Source: [Mycobacterium] crassicus
GTDB taxonomy: Bacteria > Actinomycetota > Actinomycetes > Mycobacteriales > Mycobacteriaceae
Reading direction: 5' to 3'
Assembly (NCBI RefSeq): GCF_020181615.1
Contig: NZ_CP084029.1
Span: forward strand, 1,841,875 to 1,905,874
Length of the DNA stretch: 64,000 nucleotides
This document shows, piece after piece, positions 1 through 8,858 of the stretch. The notes below the pieces were generated by a model. The model was not told the origin of the DNA and did not search any database. It saw nothing but the letters and a program-made list of their open reading frames with translations. Every line of letters begins with the position of its first letter. Within the stretch, counting starts at the first letter, position 1. The position numbers and the translations under genes were made by a program.

Positions 1-1097
1 CCGGCGGTAATGGCGGCCTAGGCGGCAACGGTGGCTCGATCTCCGGGGCTGCCGGGCTCGGTGGCAACGGCGGTACCGGTGCGGCCGGTGGTGGCGGCGG
101 AACAGGAAGCGTCGGCTCGGCCGGGACATCGAGCACGGTCGCAGGCACCCAGGGCGGCGCCGGCGGTGCCGGTGGTGATGGTGGCAGCGGCGGCAACGGC
201 GGTGCCGGCGGCAAACTGCTCGGTGGCAGCGGCGCTCAGGCGGCCACCGGCACCGGCGGTAACGCCGGGACCGGCGGGACCGGCGGCCGCGGCGGCACCG
301 GCGGCGTCGGATACACCGGAAGCAACGGCGTCAACACCTCCACCACCACAGCCAATGGCCAATCCGGAAGCGCGGGCGGCACCGGTGGGATCGGCGGCCG
401 GGGCGGTGCCGGCGGCAACGGCGGGAGCGGCAGCACCATCGGCACCAACGGCAATGGTGGCCAAGGCGGCCAGGGCGGGAGCGGCGGCAACGCCGGCGCC
501 GGCGGCAACGGCGGCACCGGCCAGTCGGGCATCGCCGGTGGCGGCGACACCGGCACTGCCAAGGGTGGCGGCGGCACCGGCGGCAACGCCGGCACCGCCG
601 GTGCGGGTGGCACCGGTGGCGCCGGCGGCGGTGGCGGCACCACCGCGGGTGCGGGCGGCATCAATGGCACCGGTGGAGTCGGTGGCATCGGCGGTAACGG
701 AGCCCTCGCCGGTAACGGCGGCAAGGGGGCTCAGGGCGTTGCCGGGGTGGCCGGCGGCGGTGTGGGTGCCGCTACCGGCGACAACGAAGGTGCCGGCGGC
801 AACGGCGGCAACGGCGGCACTTCGAGTTTGAAGGGCGCGGGCGGCTCCGGCGGTGCGGCCGGTACCGGTGGCGCCGGCGGCGGGGGATCCGCCGGCGGTG
901 GCGGCGCGGCCGGTAGCAACCCGGCGCCGCTGCCGGCCGGCAACGGCGGCGACGGCGGCGATGGCTACGACCCGTCGGGCACCAACACCGGCGCCTCCGG
1001 TGGTAACGGTGGCAACGGCGGCAACGGCGGCAACCTCGGCAGGGGTGGTGAAGGCGGTGCCGGCGGTAGCGGTGCCAGCAACGGCTCGCCGGGCTGA
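1..1097 (+). CDS. PGRS-domain protein, C-terminal part (5' end outside window)
   Basis: The frame that begins at base 3 is open to the stop at 1095-1097 and gives about 364 residues, almost entirely Gly-Gly-X repeats (GGNGG, GGAGG, GGTGG) typical of mycobacterial PGRS domains. The start is outside the window, so it is unknown whether a PE domain or a signal peptide precedes the repeats. PGRS proteins are generally exported or surface-associated; nothing catalytic is visible here. The repeats are broken by short non-glycine islands such as VNTSTTTANGQSGS near residue 112. The long antisense and other-frame ORFs across this stretch are products of the GGC/GCC codon repetition. The family call is secure; the PE_PGRS subclass cannot be decided. 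Confidence 0.8.
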   Translation, partial: GGNGGLGGNGGSISGAAGLGGNGGTGAAGGGGGTGSVGSAGTSSTVAGTQGGAGGAGGDGGSGGNGGAGGKLLGGSGAQAATGTGGNAGTGGTGGRGGTGGVGYTGSNGVNTSTTTANGQSGSAGGTGGIGGRGGAGGNGGSGSTIGTNGNGGQGGQGGSGGNAGAGGNGGTGQSGIAGGGDTGTAKGGGGTGGNAGTAGAGGTGGAGGGGGTTAGAGGINGTGGVGGIGGNGALAGNGGKGAQGVAGVAGGGVGAATGDNEGAGGNGGNGGTSSLKGAGGSGGAAGTGGAGGGGSAGGGGAAGSNPAPLPAGNGGDGGDGYDPSGTNTGASGGNGGNGGNGGNLGRGGEGGAGGSGASNGSPG

Positions 1098-1113
1098 CCC
1101 GGCGGGGCCGGGG

Positions 1114-1506
1114 CTATTTCCGGCAGTCGGCGCAGGTGCCGAAGATCTCGATGGTGTGGCTGACGTCGGAGTAGTCGTGCTCTGCCGCGATCCGGGCGGC
1201 CCACTCCTCGACCTCGTGGTCGCCCACCTCGACCGTGGCACCGCAGCGACGGCATACCAGGTGGTGATGATGGTGCTCCGAACAGCGCCGATAGACCGAT
1301 TCGCCGGTGTCGGCGCGCAGAGTGTCGACCTGTCCGGCCGACGCCATCGCCTGCAGCGTCCGGTAAACGGTCGTCAGCCCGATGTTCTCGCCACGTTCGC
1401 GCAGCACGTCATGTAGTTCCTGGGCGGAACGGAAGTCGTCGATGGTCTCCAACAGCGCTGAGATCGCCGCGCGTTGGCGGGTGGAGCGCACACCGGGGGC
1501 ACTCAA
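1114..1506 (-). CDS. zur: Zinc uptake regulator Zur (FurB), Fur family
   Basis: This 130-residue Fur-family repressor uses zinc as co-repressor to shut off zinc uptake and ribosomal paralogue genes. An N-terminal winged helix (residues 1-80, with the recognition segment GLTTVYRTLQ) is followed by the metal-binding dimer domain with the run EHHHHHLVCRRCG and a C-terminal CADC, giving two CxxC pairs for structural zinc. The protein is closely similar to the M. tuberculosis FurB product (Rv2359) as I recall it, including the N-terminal MSA-GVRST. The start is TTG at 1506, overlapping the smtB stop (TTGA), so translation is probably coupled to smtB. A Zur-box-like palindrome upstream of smtB suggests autoregulation. 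Confidence 0.93.
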   Translation of the reverse strand: MSAPGVRSTRQRAAISALLETIDDFRSAQELHDVLRERGENIGLTTVYRTLQAMASAGQVDTLRADTGESVYRRCSEHHHHHLVCRRCGATVEVGDHEVEEWAARIAAEHDYSDVSHTIEIFGTCADCRK

Positions 1507-1859
1507 TGGTCTTCACCGGCGTGTGCCACCGCGTCGATGACGATGTGCGCCAGGTGGTGGTCGGCCAATCGGTAGAGCACCTCACGGCCGGACCGTTCCC
1601 CGGCGACCACGCCCGCCGATTTGAGGATCTTCAGGTGCTGGCTGACCAACGGCTGCGGCACTCCCAACGCGTCGACGAGCTCGTGGACGCAACGGTGCGA
1701 CTCCTGCAGTTGCAGCACGATCGCGATGCGCACCGGAGCAGCCAGCGCGCGTAACAGTTCGCCGGCGGCGTCGAGGATCTCGCGGGGCGGTGTCGCGGGG
1801 AAGGCGGCGCCGGAGTGTTGGTGATCGTCGGCTACCACACCGGAAGTTGCGGGAGTCAT
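1503..1859 (-). CDS. smtB: Zinc-responsive repressor SmtB, ArsR family
   Basis: A 118-residue ArsR/SmtB winged-helix repressor, first gene of the smtB-zur unit (compare Rv2358-Rv2359). The helix-turn-helix is in VHELVDALGVPQPLVSQHLK and the C-terminal part holds HHLAHIVIDAVAHAGEDH, whose histidines and acidic residues fit the alpha-5 zinc site of the family. I chose the ATG at 1859 because GGAGG lies seven bases upstream; the longer reading from 1913 would have no ribosome binding site and would run over the putative operators. In M. tuberculosis zinc releases SmtB from DNA, allowing zur expression; the same logic is inferred here. Confidence 0.9.
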   Translation of the reverse strand: MTPATSGVVADDHQHSGAAFPATPPREILDAAGELLRALAAPVRIAIVLQLQESHRCVHELVDALGVPQPLVSQHLKILKSAGVVAGERSGREVLYRLADHHLAHIVIDAVAHAGEDH

Positions 1860-1879
1860 TTCACCACCTCCAGCCATGT

Positions 1880-1894
1880 TGGAAATCGTTTTCA
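1880..1894. promoter_or_regulatory. Candidate Zur box upstream of smtB-zur
   Basis: TGGAAATCGTTTTCA is a near-perfect 15-base palindrome (TGRAAA-TCG-TTTYCA), AT-rich within a GC-rich region, 21 bases upstream of the smtB start. It resembles mycobacterial Zur boxes. The assignment rests on resemblance and position only. Confidence 0.5.
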
Positions 1895-1910
1895 GCTTGC
1901 TCCACTGTTC

Positions 1911-1928
1911 CATGCGTGATGACGCATG
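1911..1928. promoter_or_regulatory. Inverted repeat between smtB and glyS, candidate SmtB operator
   Basis: CATGCGT-GATG-ACGCATG is a perfect 7-base inverted repeat with a 4-base spacer in the divergent smtB/glyS intergenic region, upstream of the Zur-like box. An ArsR-family operator is the natural suggestion, but the half-sites are not diagnostic. Confidence 0.4.
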
Positions 1929-2018
1929 TCAAAGATCCGGACGGGCTCGATACCATGTCGGATGGTTTGCGCGTCGGCGTTGTCGACGCGATCTCGACTA
2001 GACAGGAGCGCATCCCTC

Positions 2019-3401
2019 GTGGCGTCCATCATCGACACCGTTGCCAACCTGGCCAAACGACGTGGCCTGGTCTTCCAGTCGGGCGAGATCTACGGCGGCA
2101 CAAAGTCGGCCTGGGATTACGGGCCACTCGGGGTGGAGCTCAAGGAGAACATCAAGCGACAGTGGTGGCGCTCGGTCGTGACGTCCCGGGACGACGTCGT
2201 CGGCTTGGACAGCGCGATCATCCTGCCGCGCCAGGTGTGGGTGGCCTCCGGTCACGTCGCGGTGTTCAACGATCCGCTGGTGGAGTGCCTGAACTGCCAC
2301 AAGCGGCACCGGCAGGACCACATGCAGGAGGCGGTGGCGCTCAAAAAGGGCGGCAACCCCGATGACGTGCCGATGAGCGACATCTCGTGCCCGGACTGCG
2401 GAACCAAGGGCGAATGGACCGAGCCCCGTGACTTCAACATGATGCTCAAGACCTACCTGGGCCCGATCGAGTCCGAAGAGGGCCTGCACTACCTGCGGCC
2501 CGAAACGGCACAGGGCATCTTCGTCAACTTCGCCAACGTGGTGACCACGGCACGCCGCAAGCCACCGTTTGGAATCGGCCAGATCGGCAAGAGCTTCCGC
2601 AACGAGATCACCCCCGGCAACTTCATCTTCCGGACCCGTGAGTTCGAGCAGATGGAGATGGAGTTCTTCGTCGAGCCGTCCACCGCACCCGAGTGGCACC
2701 AGTACTGGATCGACGCGCGCCTGCAGTGGTACATCGACTTGGGTATCAATCCGGAGAACCTGCGTCTCTACGAACACCCGCTCGAGAAGCTGTCGCACTA
2801 CTCGGCCGGCACCACCGACATCGAGTACAAGTTCGGTTTCGCCGGGAACCCGTGGGGTGAGCTGGAGGGCATCGCCAACCGCACCAACTTCGATCTGACC
2901 ACGCACTCGGAGCATTCCGGTGTAGACCTGACGTTCTACGACCAGACATCCGACACCCGCTACACGCCGTACGTGATCGAACCGGCAGCCGGCCTGACCC
3001 GCTCGCTGATGGCGTTCCTGGTCGACTCCTACCACGAGGACGAGGCCCCCAATGCCAAGGGCGGGGTCGACAAGCGCACCGTGCTGCGACTCGACCCCCG
3101 GTTGGCTCCGGTCAAGGCCGCGGTGCTGCCGCTGAGCCGCAACGCCGACCTGTCGCCGAAGGCGCGTGACCTTGCTGCGGAACTGCGCCAGTCCTGGAAC
3201 GTCGAGTTCGACGACGCCGGGGCGGTCGGCCGGCGTTACCGGCGCCAGGACGAGATCGGCACCCCGTTCTGCATCACGGTCGACTTCGACTCGCTCGAAG
3301 ACCACGCTGTCACCGTGCGCGAGCGCGACACCATGGCGCAGGAGCGGGTGGCCATCGACGCGGTCTCCGACTACCTGGCTGTGCGCCTCAAGGGCTGCTG
3401 A
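2019..3401 (+). CDS. glyS: Glycyl-tRNA synthetase, dimeric class II type
   Basis: This 460-residue enzyme charges tRNA-Gly. The N-terminus has the family block [22 protein letters not shown]. An inserted zinc-type module has paired cysteines (CLNC and CPDC). Motif 2 is [19 protein letters not shown] and motif 3 is [18 protein letters not shown]. The C-terminal anticodon-binding domain follows from about residue 360 ([13 protein letters not shown]). The length matches the alpha2 glycyl-tRNA synthetases of actinobacteria (Rv2357c). I chose GTG at 2019 because AGGAG lies 10 bases upstream and homology begins directly after it; the open frame extends back to 1926 without family similarity. A TACCAT -10-like hexamer at 1950-1955 could drive it. 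Confidence 0.95.
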   Translation: MASIIDTVANLAKRRGLVFQSGEIYGGTKSAWDYGPLGVELKENIKRQWWRSVVTSRDDVVGLDSAIILPRQVWVASGHVAVFNDPLVECLNCHKRHRQDHMQEAVALKKGGNPDDVPMSDISCPDCGTKGEWTEPRDFNMMLKTYLGPIESEEGLHYLRPETAQGIFVNFANVVTTARRKPPFGIGQIGKSFRNEITPGNFIFRTREFEQMEMEFFVEPSTAPEWHQYWIDARLQWYIDLGINPENLRLYEHPLEKLSHYSAGTTDIEYKFGFAGNPWGELEGIANRTNFDLTTHSEHSGVDLTFYDQTSDTRYTPYVIEPAAGLTRSLMAFLVDSYHEDEAPNAKGGVDKRTVLRLDPRLAPVKAAVLPLSRNADLSPKARDLAAELRQSWNVEFDDAGAVGRRYRRQDEIGTPFCITVDFDSLEDHAVTVRERDTMAQERVAIDAVSDYLAVRLKGC

Positions 3402-3670
3402 GCGTTCCTCGCAAGATTCTGAGGCGGCATCGGGGCGTCTTGTACCCCTGATCGTCGCGCTCCTGAACGTGTTCTGGGGTTCGCTTCATGTACCTAATTC
3501 CGGGAACGTGTCTTGGAGTCCTTATCAAGTGAAAAGTGGTGGGCTGCAGCCTTCCTGAGAGTCTGGGGCTGGGGTTGCTGCATCGTCGCGGCGCGCATTA
3601 GTTTGAAAAATCTGCGTTGCCGTAAGGCATTCAACAATCAATGATCAGTCCACGCCTGGGAGGTAGGTAG
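3402..3670. other. Intergenic region between glyS and PGRS gene
   Basis: These 269 bases hold no convincing gene. The sequence is lower in GC than its neighbours and must contain the promoter of the PGRS gene. A strong purine-rich ribosome binding site (GGGAGGTAGGTAG) ends it. No stable terminator with a T-tract was seen after glyS. Confidence 0.5.
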
Positions 3671-5263
3671 ATGACTTTGAGTAAGCGCACCATGAGGACA
3701 CGCCATCGCAGTCGTGTGATCGGGGCCGGGAGTGTGGCCGCCGCGTTTTTGGGGTTCGGGCTGGCTCCGTTGGCCGCTGCGCCGAACGCGCACGCCGACG
3801 GACTCGACTGGCTGATGGACATGTTTGACCCCAGCGCGGTGGCGGGTTCGGCCGTGGACACCAGCGGGGTCGACAGTGTCTTCGGCAATTCGCCGTTCTG
3901 GAACGAGCTGCTGTTGGCCAACCCCAGCATCGACCCCGCCAACGTGGTCGACTCGACGATGTACGACCCGTGGCACACCATGCTGGAGAGCTGGATGAAC
4001 AGCAGCCTGGGCCAGCAGATCGACGATTCCATCAACCAGGCCTACATCGCGATGAATGGCGTCGACAGTCTCAACGGAGCGTGCGGCCTGATCTGCAACG
4101 GCGTCGACGGCACCGAGGCCGACCCGAACGGCGGCGCCGGCGGGTTGTGGTTCGGCGACGGCGGCGACGGCTGGAACTCCACCGTTCAGGGTGAGGTCGG
4201 CGGTGACGGCGGCAACGCTGGATTCTTCGGCAATGGCGGCGCTGGCGGTGCCGGTTGGGACTCCACCGTGGCCGGGATCGACGGCGGCGCCGGCGGCAAC
4301 GGTGGTACCGGCGGCACGGTCATGGGCAACGGTGGGGACGGCGGTGTCGGTGGCGCCGGGTACGGCGGTACGGCCAACGGTGCCGGTGGCGTCGCGACCG
4401 GTTCCAACGGTGGCGCTGGCGGTAACGGTGGCAACACCAGCGACGCCGCCACCTTGATCTTCGGCAACGGTGGTGCCGGTGGTGCCGGTGGTGTCGGCGG
4501 AGACGCGACCGCCAACGGCGCGGGCGGCACCGACACCGGCGGCAACGGTGGTGCCGGTGGTACCGGCGGGAACTCGTTCGCGCCCATCGGCAACGGCGGT
4601 GAAGGCGGCGTCGGCGGTGCGGGCGGCGGCGGCGGCGACGGCACAGCCAACGGATCCGAGGGCAACTCGACCGGCGGCACCGGCGGCATGGGCGGCACCG
4701 GCGGTACCGCCGAGAACGGACACGGCGGCACCGGCGGGGTCGGCGGCGCCGGCGGCGACGCCAGGTCCAACGGTCACCTCGGTATCGCCACCGCTGGTGA
4801 CGGTGGTGCCGGTGGCACCGGCGGCCAGGGCCTGGTCGCCGGCACCGGTGGTGATGGTGGAGTCGGTGGCGAGGCCAGGTCCAACGGCTCCGGCGGCACC
4901 GCGACCGCTGGTGACGGTGGTACCGGTGGTGCCGGCGCTGTGGGTGCGACAGGCGCGGCTGGTCAGCCCGGCTCGACCGGTGGCAAGGGCGGCAATGGTG
5001 GTGTCGGTGGCGACGCCACGACCAAGGGTTCCGGTGGCACCTCGACCGCCGGTAACGGTGGCGACGGCGGTGCCGGCGGCAACGGTGGGACCGGAGGCAC
5101 CGGTGGCGCTGCCGGCGGCAAGGGCGGCCCGGGCGGAGTTCCCGGCGCCGGGGGCAGTGCATCGGCGAACGGCAACGGCAGCGTGGAGAACAACGGTGCG
5201 GCCGGCGAGGCCGGGGCGACGGGTCAGGACGGTGCGGCCGGACCGGCCAACACCACGCCCTGA
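3671..5263 (+). CDS. Exported PGRS-repeat protein without a PE domain
   Basis: 530 residues. The N-terminus is a clear signal peptide: basic residues to about 16, a hydrophobic core ([19 protein letters not shown]) and a likely signal peptidase I site after AHA at about residue 42. Residues 43-140 are a non-repetitive segment ([35 protein letters not shown]). The rest is GG-rich PGRS repeat with short linkers such as [10 protein letters not shown] and a Glu/Asn-containing tail ending ANTTP. The linker [12 protein letters not shown] resembles the sequence that joins PE to PGRS in PE_PGRS proteins, yet the PE domain is replaced by a Sec-type signal. ATG at 3671 follows a strong ribosome binding site. 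The function is not known. Confidence 0.85.
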   Translation: MTLSKRTMRTRHRSRVIGAGSVAAAFLGFGLAPLAAAPNAHADGLDWLMDMFDPSAVAGSAVDTSGVDSVFGNSPFWNELLLANPSIDPANVVDSTMYDPWHTMLESWMNSSLGQQIDDSINQAYIAMNGVDSLNGACGLICNGVDGTEADPNGGAGGLWFGDGGDGWNSTVQGEVGGDGGNAGFFGNGGAGGAGWDSTVAGIDGGAGGNGGTGGTVMGNGGDGGVGGAGYGGTANGAGGVATGSNGGAGGNGGNTSDAATLIFGNGGAGGAGGVGGDATANGAGGTDTGGNGGAGGTGGNSFAPIGNGGEGGVGGAGGGGGDGTANGSEGNSTGGTGGMGGTGGTAENGHGGTGGVGGAGGDARSNGHLGIATAGDGGAGGTGGQGLVAGTGGDGGVGGEARSNGSGGTATAGDGGTGGAGAVGATGAAGQPGSTGGKGGNGGVGGDATTKGSGGTSTAGNGGDGGAGGNGGTGGTGGAAGGKGGPGGVPGAGGSASANGNGSVENNGAAGEAGATGQDGAAGPANTTP

Positions 5264-5276
5264 TACGCAACCCCGT

Positions 5277-5313
5277 AAAAGTGCCCGCACGCCATTGGCG
5301 TGCGGGCACTTTT
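5277..5313. terminator. Bidirectional intrinsic terminator between convergent genes
   Basis: The sequence is a 37-base palindrome with 18-base arms (AAAAGTGCCCGCACGCCA and its exact complement), with A-runs and T-runs on both sides. It lies 14 bases after the PGRS stop and about 50 bases beyond the end of the convergent membrane-protein gene, so it can serve both strands. Confidence 0.85.
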
Positions 5314-5361
5314 GCTCTCGTGACCGGCGCCAGGGCGAACTCGGCGAATCACTGAGCGAGG

Positions 5362-6111
5362 TCAGTCGCCGGCGACTTCGGGCGCTATGCCGTTGAAGGG
5401 CGTGACCGGCTCGAACCAGTCGGCCCGGGCTCGCCAGGACTGTGCGGAGGCAATCGCGAAGGCCGTCGCGCTCACCAGCGCGCAGATCCAGGTGGGCAGG
5501 GTGACGGCACTGCCGACCAGCACGCTGGTCAACTGAGCGAGGATCGCCGCGACTTTGAAGGCGGCCCAGACCAGATACAGGTCAGCGGAGACCTTCGAGC
5601 GCGGATCGCTGCGCAGGGTCAGCAGCACGCGGCCGGTGAACCCGAACAGATACACCGCCAGGGCGGCGATCAGCGCCCAGTACACCCCGAACCACGGGCC
5701 GCGGGGAGCGAAAACATCCAGGTGCTCGGGCTGGCCCTGATCGGCGATGCAGAACACGATGATCACCAGCGGCACAACGAGTTTGAGCGGCGTCGCGATG
5801 TGGCGACTCCCCAGCAGCCGGGCTTGGTCGGCGTCGGTCAATCGCGTCACCAGGTGTTCGAACATGACAAACACCGCGCAGAACATGCAGAGCATGGCGA
5901 GCAGGCCGGCGACGTTCCACAGCCCCACCACGCGGTATATCAGCGGATCGAAACGTGTCGTTCCCAGCGGGGACACCAGCAGACCCGCGCCACCGATGAG
6001 GACCAGGATGCGGGAGGGATTGGTGTCCCAGCGCGAGCCCCAGGTGTGACGGCGGACCCACAGCGCATACCCGCACGTCGCCAGGATTGCCACGAGGGCG
6101 ACGTCGACCAC
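5362..6111 (-). CDS. Seven-TM integral membrane protein, unknown function
   Basis: About 249 residues with seven predicted membrane helices (for example LVAILATCGYAL, ILVLIGGAGLLVS, VAGLLAMLCMFCAVFVMF, LVVPLVIIVFCI and a last one ending in AFAIASAQSW). Polar loops carry RRHTWGSRWDTNPS and a central RLTDADQARLLGSRH. I see no catalytic signature and do not recognise a named family; similar hypothetical membrane proteins are common in mycobacteria. Start choice: GTG at 6111 lies 8 bases after a TAAACT -10 hexamer (6120-6125). An upstream TTG at 6168 would overlap the preceding gene by 26 bases. The gene ends at the bidirectional terminator shared with the PGRS gene. Confidence 0.7.
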   Translation of the reverse strand: MVDVALVAILATCGYALWVRRHTWGSRWDTNPSRILVLIGGAGLLVSPLGTTRFDPLIYRVVGLWNVAGLLAMLCMFCAVFVMFEHLVTRLTDADQARLLGSRHIATPLKLVVPLVIIVFCIADQGQPEHLDVFAPRGPWFGVYWALIAALAVYLFGFTGRVLLTLRSDPRSKVSADLYLVWAAFKVAAILAQLTSVLVGSAVTLPTWICALVSATAFAIASAQSWRARADWFEPVTPFNGIAPEVAGD

Positions 6112-6142
6112 GGCTACGGAGTTTAGGCGGTTCGGCGCTTCT

Positions 6143-6607
6143 TCAGAAGCCAAGTGGTAGAAGCGCAACCCATAGGTCGGTCAGCGGATCTGTGAACGGA
6201 ATGGTGGTCGTGCTGTCCAGGGACGGGTCCATCGTGTCGGTGAACGTGTTGACGGTCGAATCCACGGTTCCTGCGGACACATCTGTGGGCAGTCCTGGCT
6301 CGAATGCGGCCAGGCCGTCGGAGGGGTCGATCCCCGACGTCAGGACATCGGTGATCCCAAGAGACGGAATCTGGAAGATCAGCGCTTGAAAATGTTCATC
6401 CGGGTCGGCAAACCCCTGGTCACTGAAAAAGCCGAAATTCTGGTCGGGACCGCTCATGAAGTCCGCGTCGGGTGCTCCCGGGGTGATGGTGATGCCGTCT
6501 TCGTCGTCGGCGTGGGCGACCGGACCGGTTGCCAGTGCCATGAGCCCGAGGGCTACGGACGCGCCGGCAGTTGCGCTGAGGATTAACGTTCTTCGTCGAC
6601 TGCTCAT
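6143..6607 (-). CDS. Small secreted acidic protein, unknown function
   Basis: 154 residues with a typical Sec signal peptide (basic RRRT, hydrophobic TAGASVALGLMALATG, cleavage after AHA at about residue 33). The mature part is acidic (DDEDGITITPGAPDADF) with no cysteine, and rich in Asp, Thr and Pro, ending LLPLGF. No family was recognised. ATG at 6607 is preferred over a TTG four codons upstream because GGAG lies 6 bases before it. It ends 31 bases before the GTG chosen for the membrane protein behind it on the same strand, so the two may be co-transcribed. Confidence 0.7.
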   Translation of the reverse strand: MSSRRRTLILSATAGASVALGLMALATGPVAHADDEDGITITPGAPDADFMSGPDQNFGFFSDQGFADPDEHFQALIFQIPSLGITDVLTSGIDPSDGLAAFEPGLPTDVSAGTVDSTVNTFTDTMDPSLDSTTTIPFTDPLTDLWVALLPLGF

Positions 6608-6728
6608 GGGAGACTCCAAATACGTATGTGACCTAGATCACGGTTCATGAGGGAGCTCACTGTACGCTTCCGCTGAAAACGCCGGAAGGCGGAATTTCCA
6701 ACTCGAGACGAGGGGAAATTTTCCTGTT

Positions 6729-8735
6729 TCAGAAGCGGCCGCCGCCGCCGAAGAAGCCCCCGCCGCCCGATGAGCCGCCGAACGAGGTCGGACTCCAGCC
6801 TCCGCCACCGCTGCCACCTCCGAAGCCACCGCCGAAGCCACCGCCACGGCTGAGGATGTTGCCGATGATGATGCCGCCGAGCATGGCGCCGGTGTCGTTG
6901 CCGCCGCCGGGCCCCCCGCCATAGCGCCCGTAGTAGGCGCGTTGCGCGGACTGCACATCGGCCTTGGCCAGTGACTGCGCGGCGGCCGCGAGTGTGGCCG
7001 CGCCGTTGGCCTGGGTGATGGCAGCCGCGACCTCGGCGGTACGCATCTCCTGGGCCGCGTCCAGCCGGCGGCGCGCTTCCGCCAACCGGGTGCGGGCCTC
7101 CGGGCCGACGCTGCCGCGGCGGGTGTCGATGTAGTCCGACACGGCGCGGATCCGCGACGATGCGGTGAACAGGGCCTGTTCCAGGGTGCGGGCGAGTCGC
7201 TCGGCGGCGGCGCGTTCTTCGGCGAGGGTGTCCAGCAGCTGGTCGAGCGCGGAGTCCGCCTTGATCAATGTAGTGAAGGCGCCCAACGGATCTCCCGAAC
7301 TGCGCGCATCACTGATGGCCTTGACCGCGGTGTCGCGGGCCGAGGTCAGCTCGGCCTTGTGGGTGCCCACCCCGCGCTGCAGCTGGCTGTTGGCTTGCGC
7401 GATGCCGGCCTCGATGTCGGTGATGGCGTCGGGCAGCGTGGCGACCGCGTGGCGGATGTCGCGGGCGGCGGTGTCCACCGCGTCCAGCAGTGCCCGGCCC
7501 TGGCGAAGCGCCGACTCAGCGGCCCGCACCGCGTCCACCAGGTCGCTCTGTCCGCCGGTCACCGGATGGTCGGCCAGCCCGCGGGCCCGGGTGATGTTGC
7601 GCTCGGCGAAGGCCGCCCGGTCCTGTGCCGTCTTGACGTTACCGGACACCGAACTGAGTGCGGTGGCATCGAATTCGGTGTGCAGATCCACCAGGTGCCG
7701 CTCGGCGGCCGGGATGCGCCCGGTCAGCTCAACCAGCTGCTGGGTCATGTCGTCGAGGCGCTCCGGCGCGTTGAGAACCAGGTCGCGCAACTGCTCGAAT
7801 GACGTGCGCTGCGTTTCCAATTCGCGGTCGGCCTTCGACGCGGTGACGATCACTCCGGTCAGCAGATCGCGCTGTTGGGCCGGGGTCTCGGGAATGTCGT
7901 CGTCGAGTTGCTGGCGGACGGTGAAGGCATGCTCCATGGTGGCCTTGGCGGCGGCAACCGCCTGCGCGAACGACCGGGTGCGGTCCTCGCCGAACTCCTC
8001 GACCGCCAACTCGAGCTCGTTGGCGCTGGTGCGTATCGCGTTGTCGACGGCGACTACCTTCTCCCGGGACAGCGCATCCAGGGTGTACACCGGCACGTCG
8101 GCCAAGGAGTTGGGATCGGTCGAGTCGAGCCGCCGCGCCGCCGCCAGCGCCGAGTTGTGTCGCCGCCGCCGCAGGTAACGCGCCACCAGCAGCACCACCA
8201 CACCGGCCAGCGCGATGGCGGTCAGCGCGATCAGGATCGGCGCCCAGCTCACCTCGGTCGGTGCCGCCGCCGCGTCCAGCCCGGTGGCGGCAGTCGTCGC
8301 CGCCGCAGCCCAGTCGCCGCGATGCAGCGCAGGCTCGATCTGGTTGCGTCGCAGTGAGTCGACATTGGAGTTGTTGATCTCGGTGATGCTGTTGGACACC
8401 AGGAACGCGTAGCTGCGGTCGGCGGTGGCCACCGCCAGGAGGGCGTCGTTGTCGCCCAGGTCGCTGAGCCGCGCCGTGGTGCGGCCCCAGTCATCGGCGG
8501 TCTGCCCGGAGAACACGTCAACGAAAACCACCCACAGCCGGATGTGCCGGTCGGCGTACAGCTTGTCGATCGCGGCCTGCACCCCATCGCGGTCGGACGG
8601 CGACAAAACCCCGGCACTGTCGGTGATCGAGCTGGGCAGGCGCAATGACGGTTGCGCCGCGACACTCGGTGCTACCAGCAGCAACACGGCGGCGACGACG
8701 GCCAGAGCGGCGCCGGCCAGGCGGGTGATTCGCAT
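6729..8735 (-). CDS. TPM-domain (YgcG-like) membrane protein with glycine-rich tail
   Basis: 668 residues, similar in layout to M. tuberculosis Rv2345. A signal peptide (1-28) precedes a TPM domain (about 31-150, with ITDSAGVLSPSDRDGVQAAIDKLY and LWVVFVDVFSGQ), a transmembrane helix near 163-188 (ILIALTAIALAGVVVLLVARYL), and a long helical, probably coiled-coil cytoplasmic region. The C-terminus is almost pure Gly with Phe (GGGFGGGFGGGSGGGG, ending GGGGRF). TPM domains are found in envelope-associated proteins of poorly defined activity. The start is ATG 8735, 7 bases after a TACATT -10 element (leaderless); the open frame upstream lacks homology. The gene is divergent from dgt. Confidence 0.85.
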   Translation of the reverse strand: MRITRLAGAALAVVAAVLLLVAPSVAAQPSLRLPSSITDSAGVLSPSDRDGVQAAIDKLYADRHIRLWVVFVDVFSGQTADDWGRTTARLSDLGDNDALLAVATADRSYAFLVSNSITEINNSNVDSLRRNQIEPALHRGDWAAAATTAATGLDAAAAPTEVSWAPILIALTAIALAGVVVLLVARYLRRRRHNSALAAARRLDSTDPNSLADVPVYTLDALSREKVVAVDNAIRTSANELELAVEEFGEDRTRSFAQAVAAAKATMEHAFTVRQQLDDDIPETPAQQRDLLTGVIVTASKADRELETQRTSFEQLRDLVLNAPERLDDMTQQLVELTGRIPAAERHLVDLHTEFDATALSSVSGNVKTAQDRAAFAERNITRARGLADHPVTGGQSDLVDAVRAAESALRQGRALLDAVDTAARDIRHAVATLPDAITDIEAGIAQANSQLQRGVGTHKAELTSARDTAVKAISDARSSGDPLGAFTTLIKADSALDQLLDTLAEERAAAERLARTLEQALFTASSRIRAVSDYIDTRRGSVGPEARTRLAEARRRLDAAQEMRTAEVAAAITQANGAATLAAAAQSLAKADVQSAQRAYYGRYGGGPGGGNDTGAMLGGIIIGNILSRGGGFGGGFGGGSGGGGWSPTSFGGSSGGGGFFGGGGRF

Positions 8736-8845
8736 GCTGGTCAATGTATATGCGTTCCCTGACCGATCGTCGGAATTCTGGGACTGGTGCAGGCGGCTCG
8801 GCGCGGTTCTCACCCGGCGTGTCGCCGACTCGGGAGTGGTCAAAA

Positions 8846-8851
8846 TAGACT
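8846..8851 (+). promoter_or_regulatory. Leaderless -10 element of dgt
   Basis: TAGACT fits the mycobacterial SigA -10 consensus TANNNT and lies 7 bases before the GTG, placing the transcription start at or next to the start codon. Confidence 0.6.
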
Positions 8852-8858
8852 GGCGGCG

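Noticed and set aside
1..1097. PGRS repeats as a CRISPR or satellite array
   Set aside because: Repeats are codon-phased, of variable length and translate into Gly-Gly-X; there are no constant repeats with unique spacers.
18..1241. Long antisense and alternative-frame ORFs (Ala/Arg/Thr/Pro-rich) across the first PGRS region
   Set aside because: They are the other frames of GGC/GCC repeats; none has a ribosome binding site or family similarity.
1926..2018. glyS start at 1926
   Set aside because: No homology in the extra 31 residues and it would begin inside the inverted repeat; GTG 2019 has AGGAG.
1950..2018. T-box or other riboswitch before glyS
   Set aside because: The leader is only about 57 bases, with no specifier hairpin or T-box sequence.
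1998..3305. 435-aa minus-strand ORF opposite glyS
   Set aside because: Codon use and composition are those of a complementary shadow; glyS is unmistakable.
3638..5396. 550-aa antisense and other-frame ORFs across the second PGRS gene
   Set aside because: Repeat shadows of the Gly-rich frame, which alone has a signal peptide and ribosome binding site.
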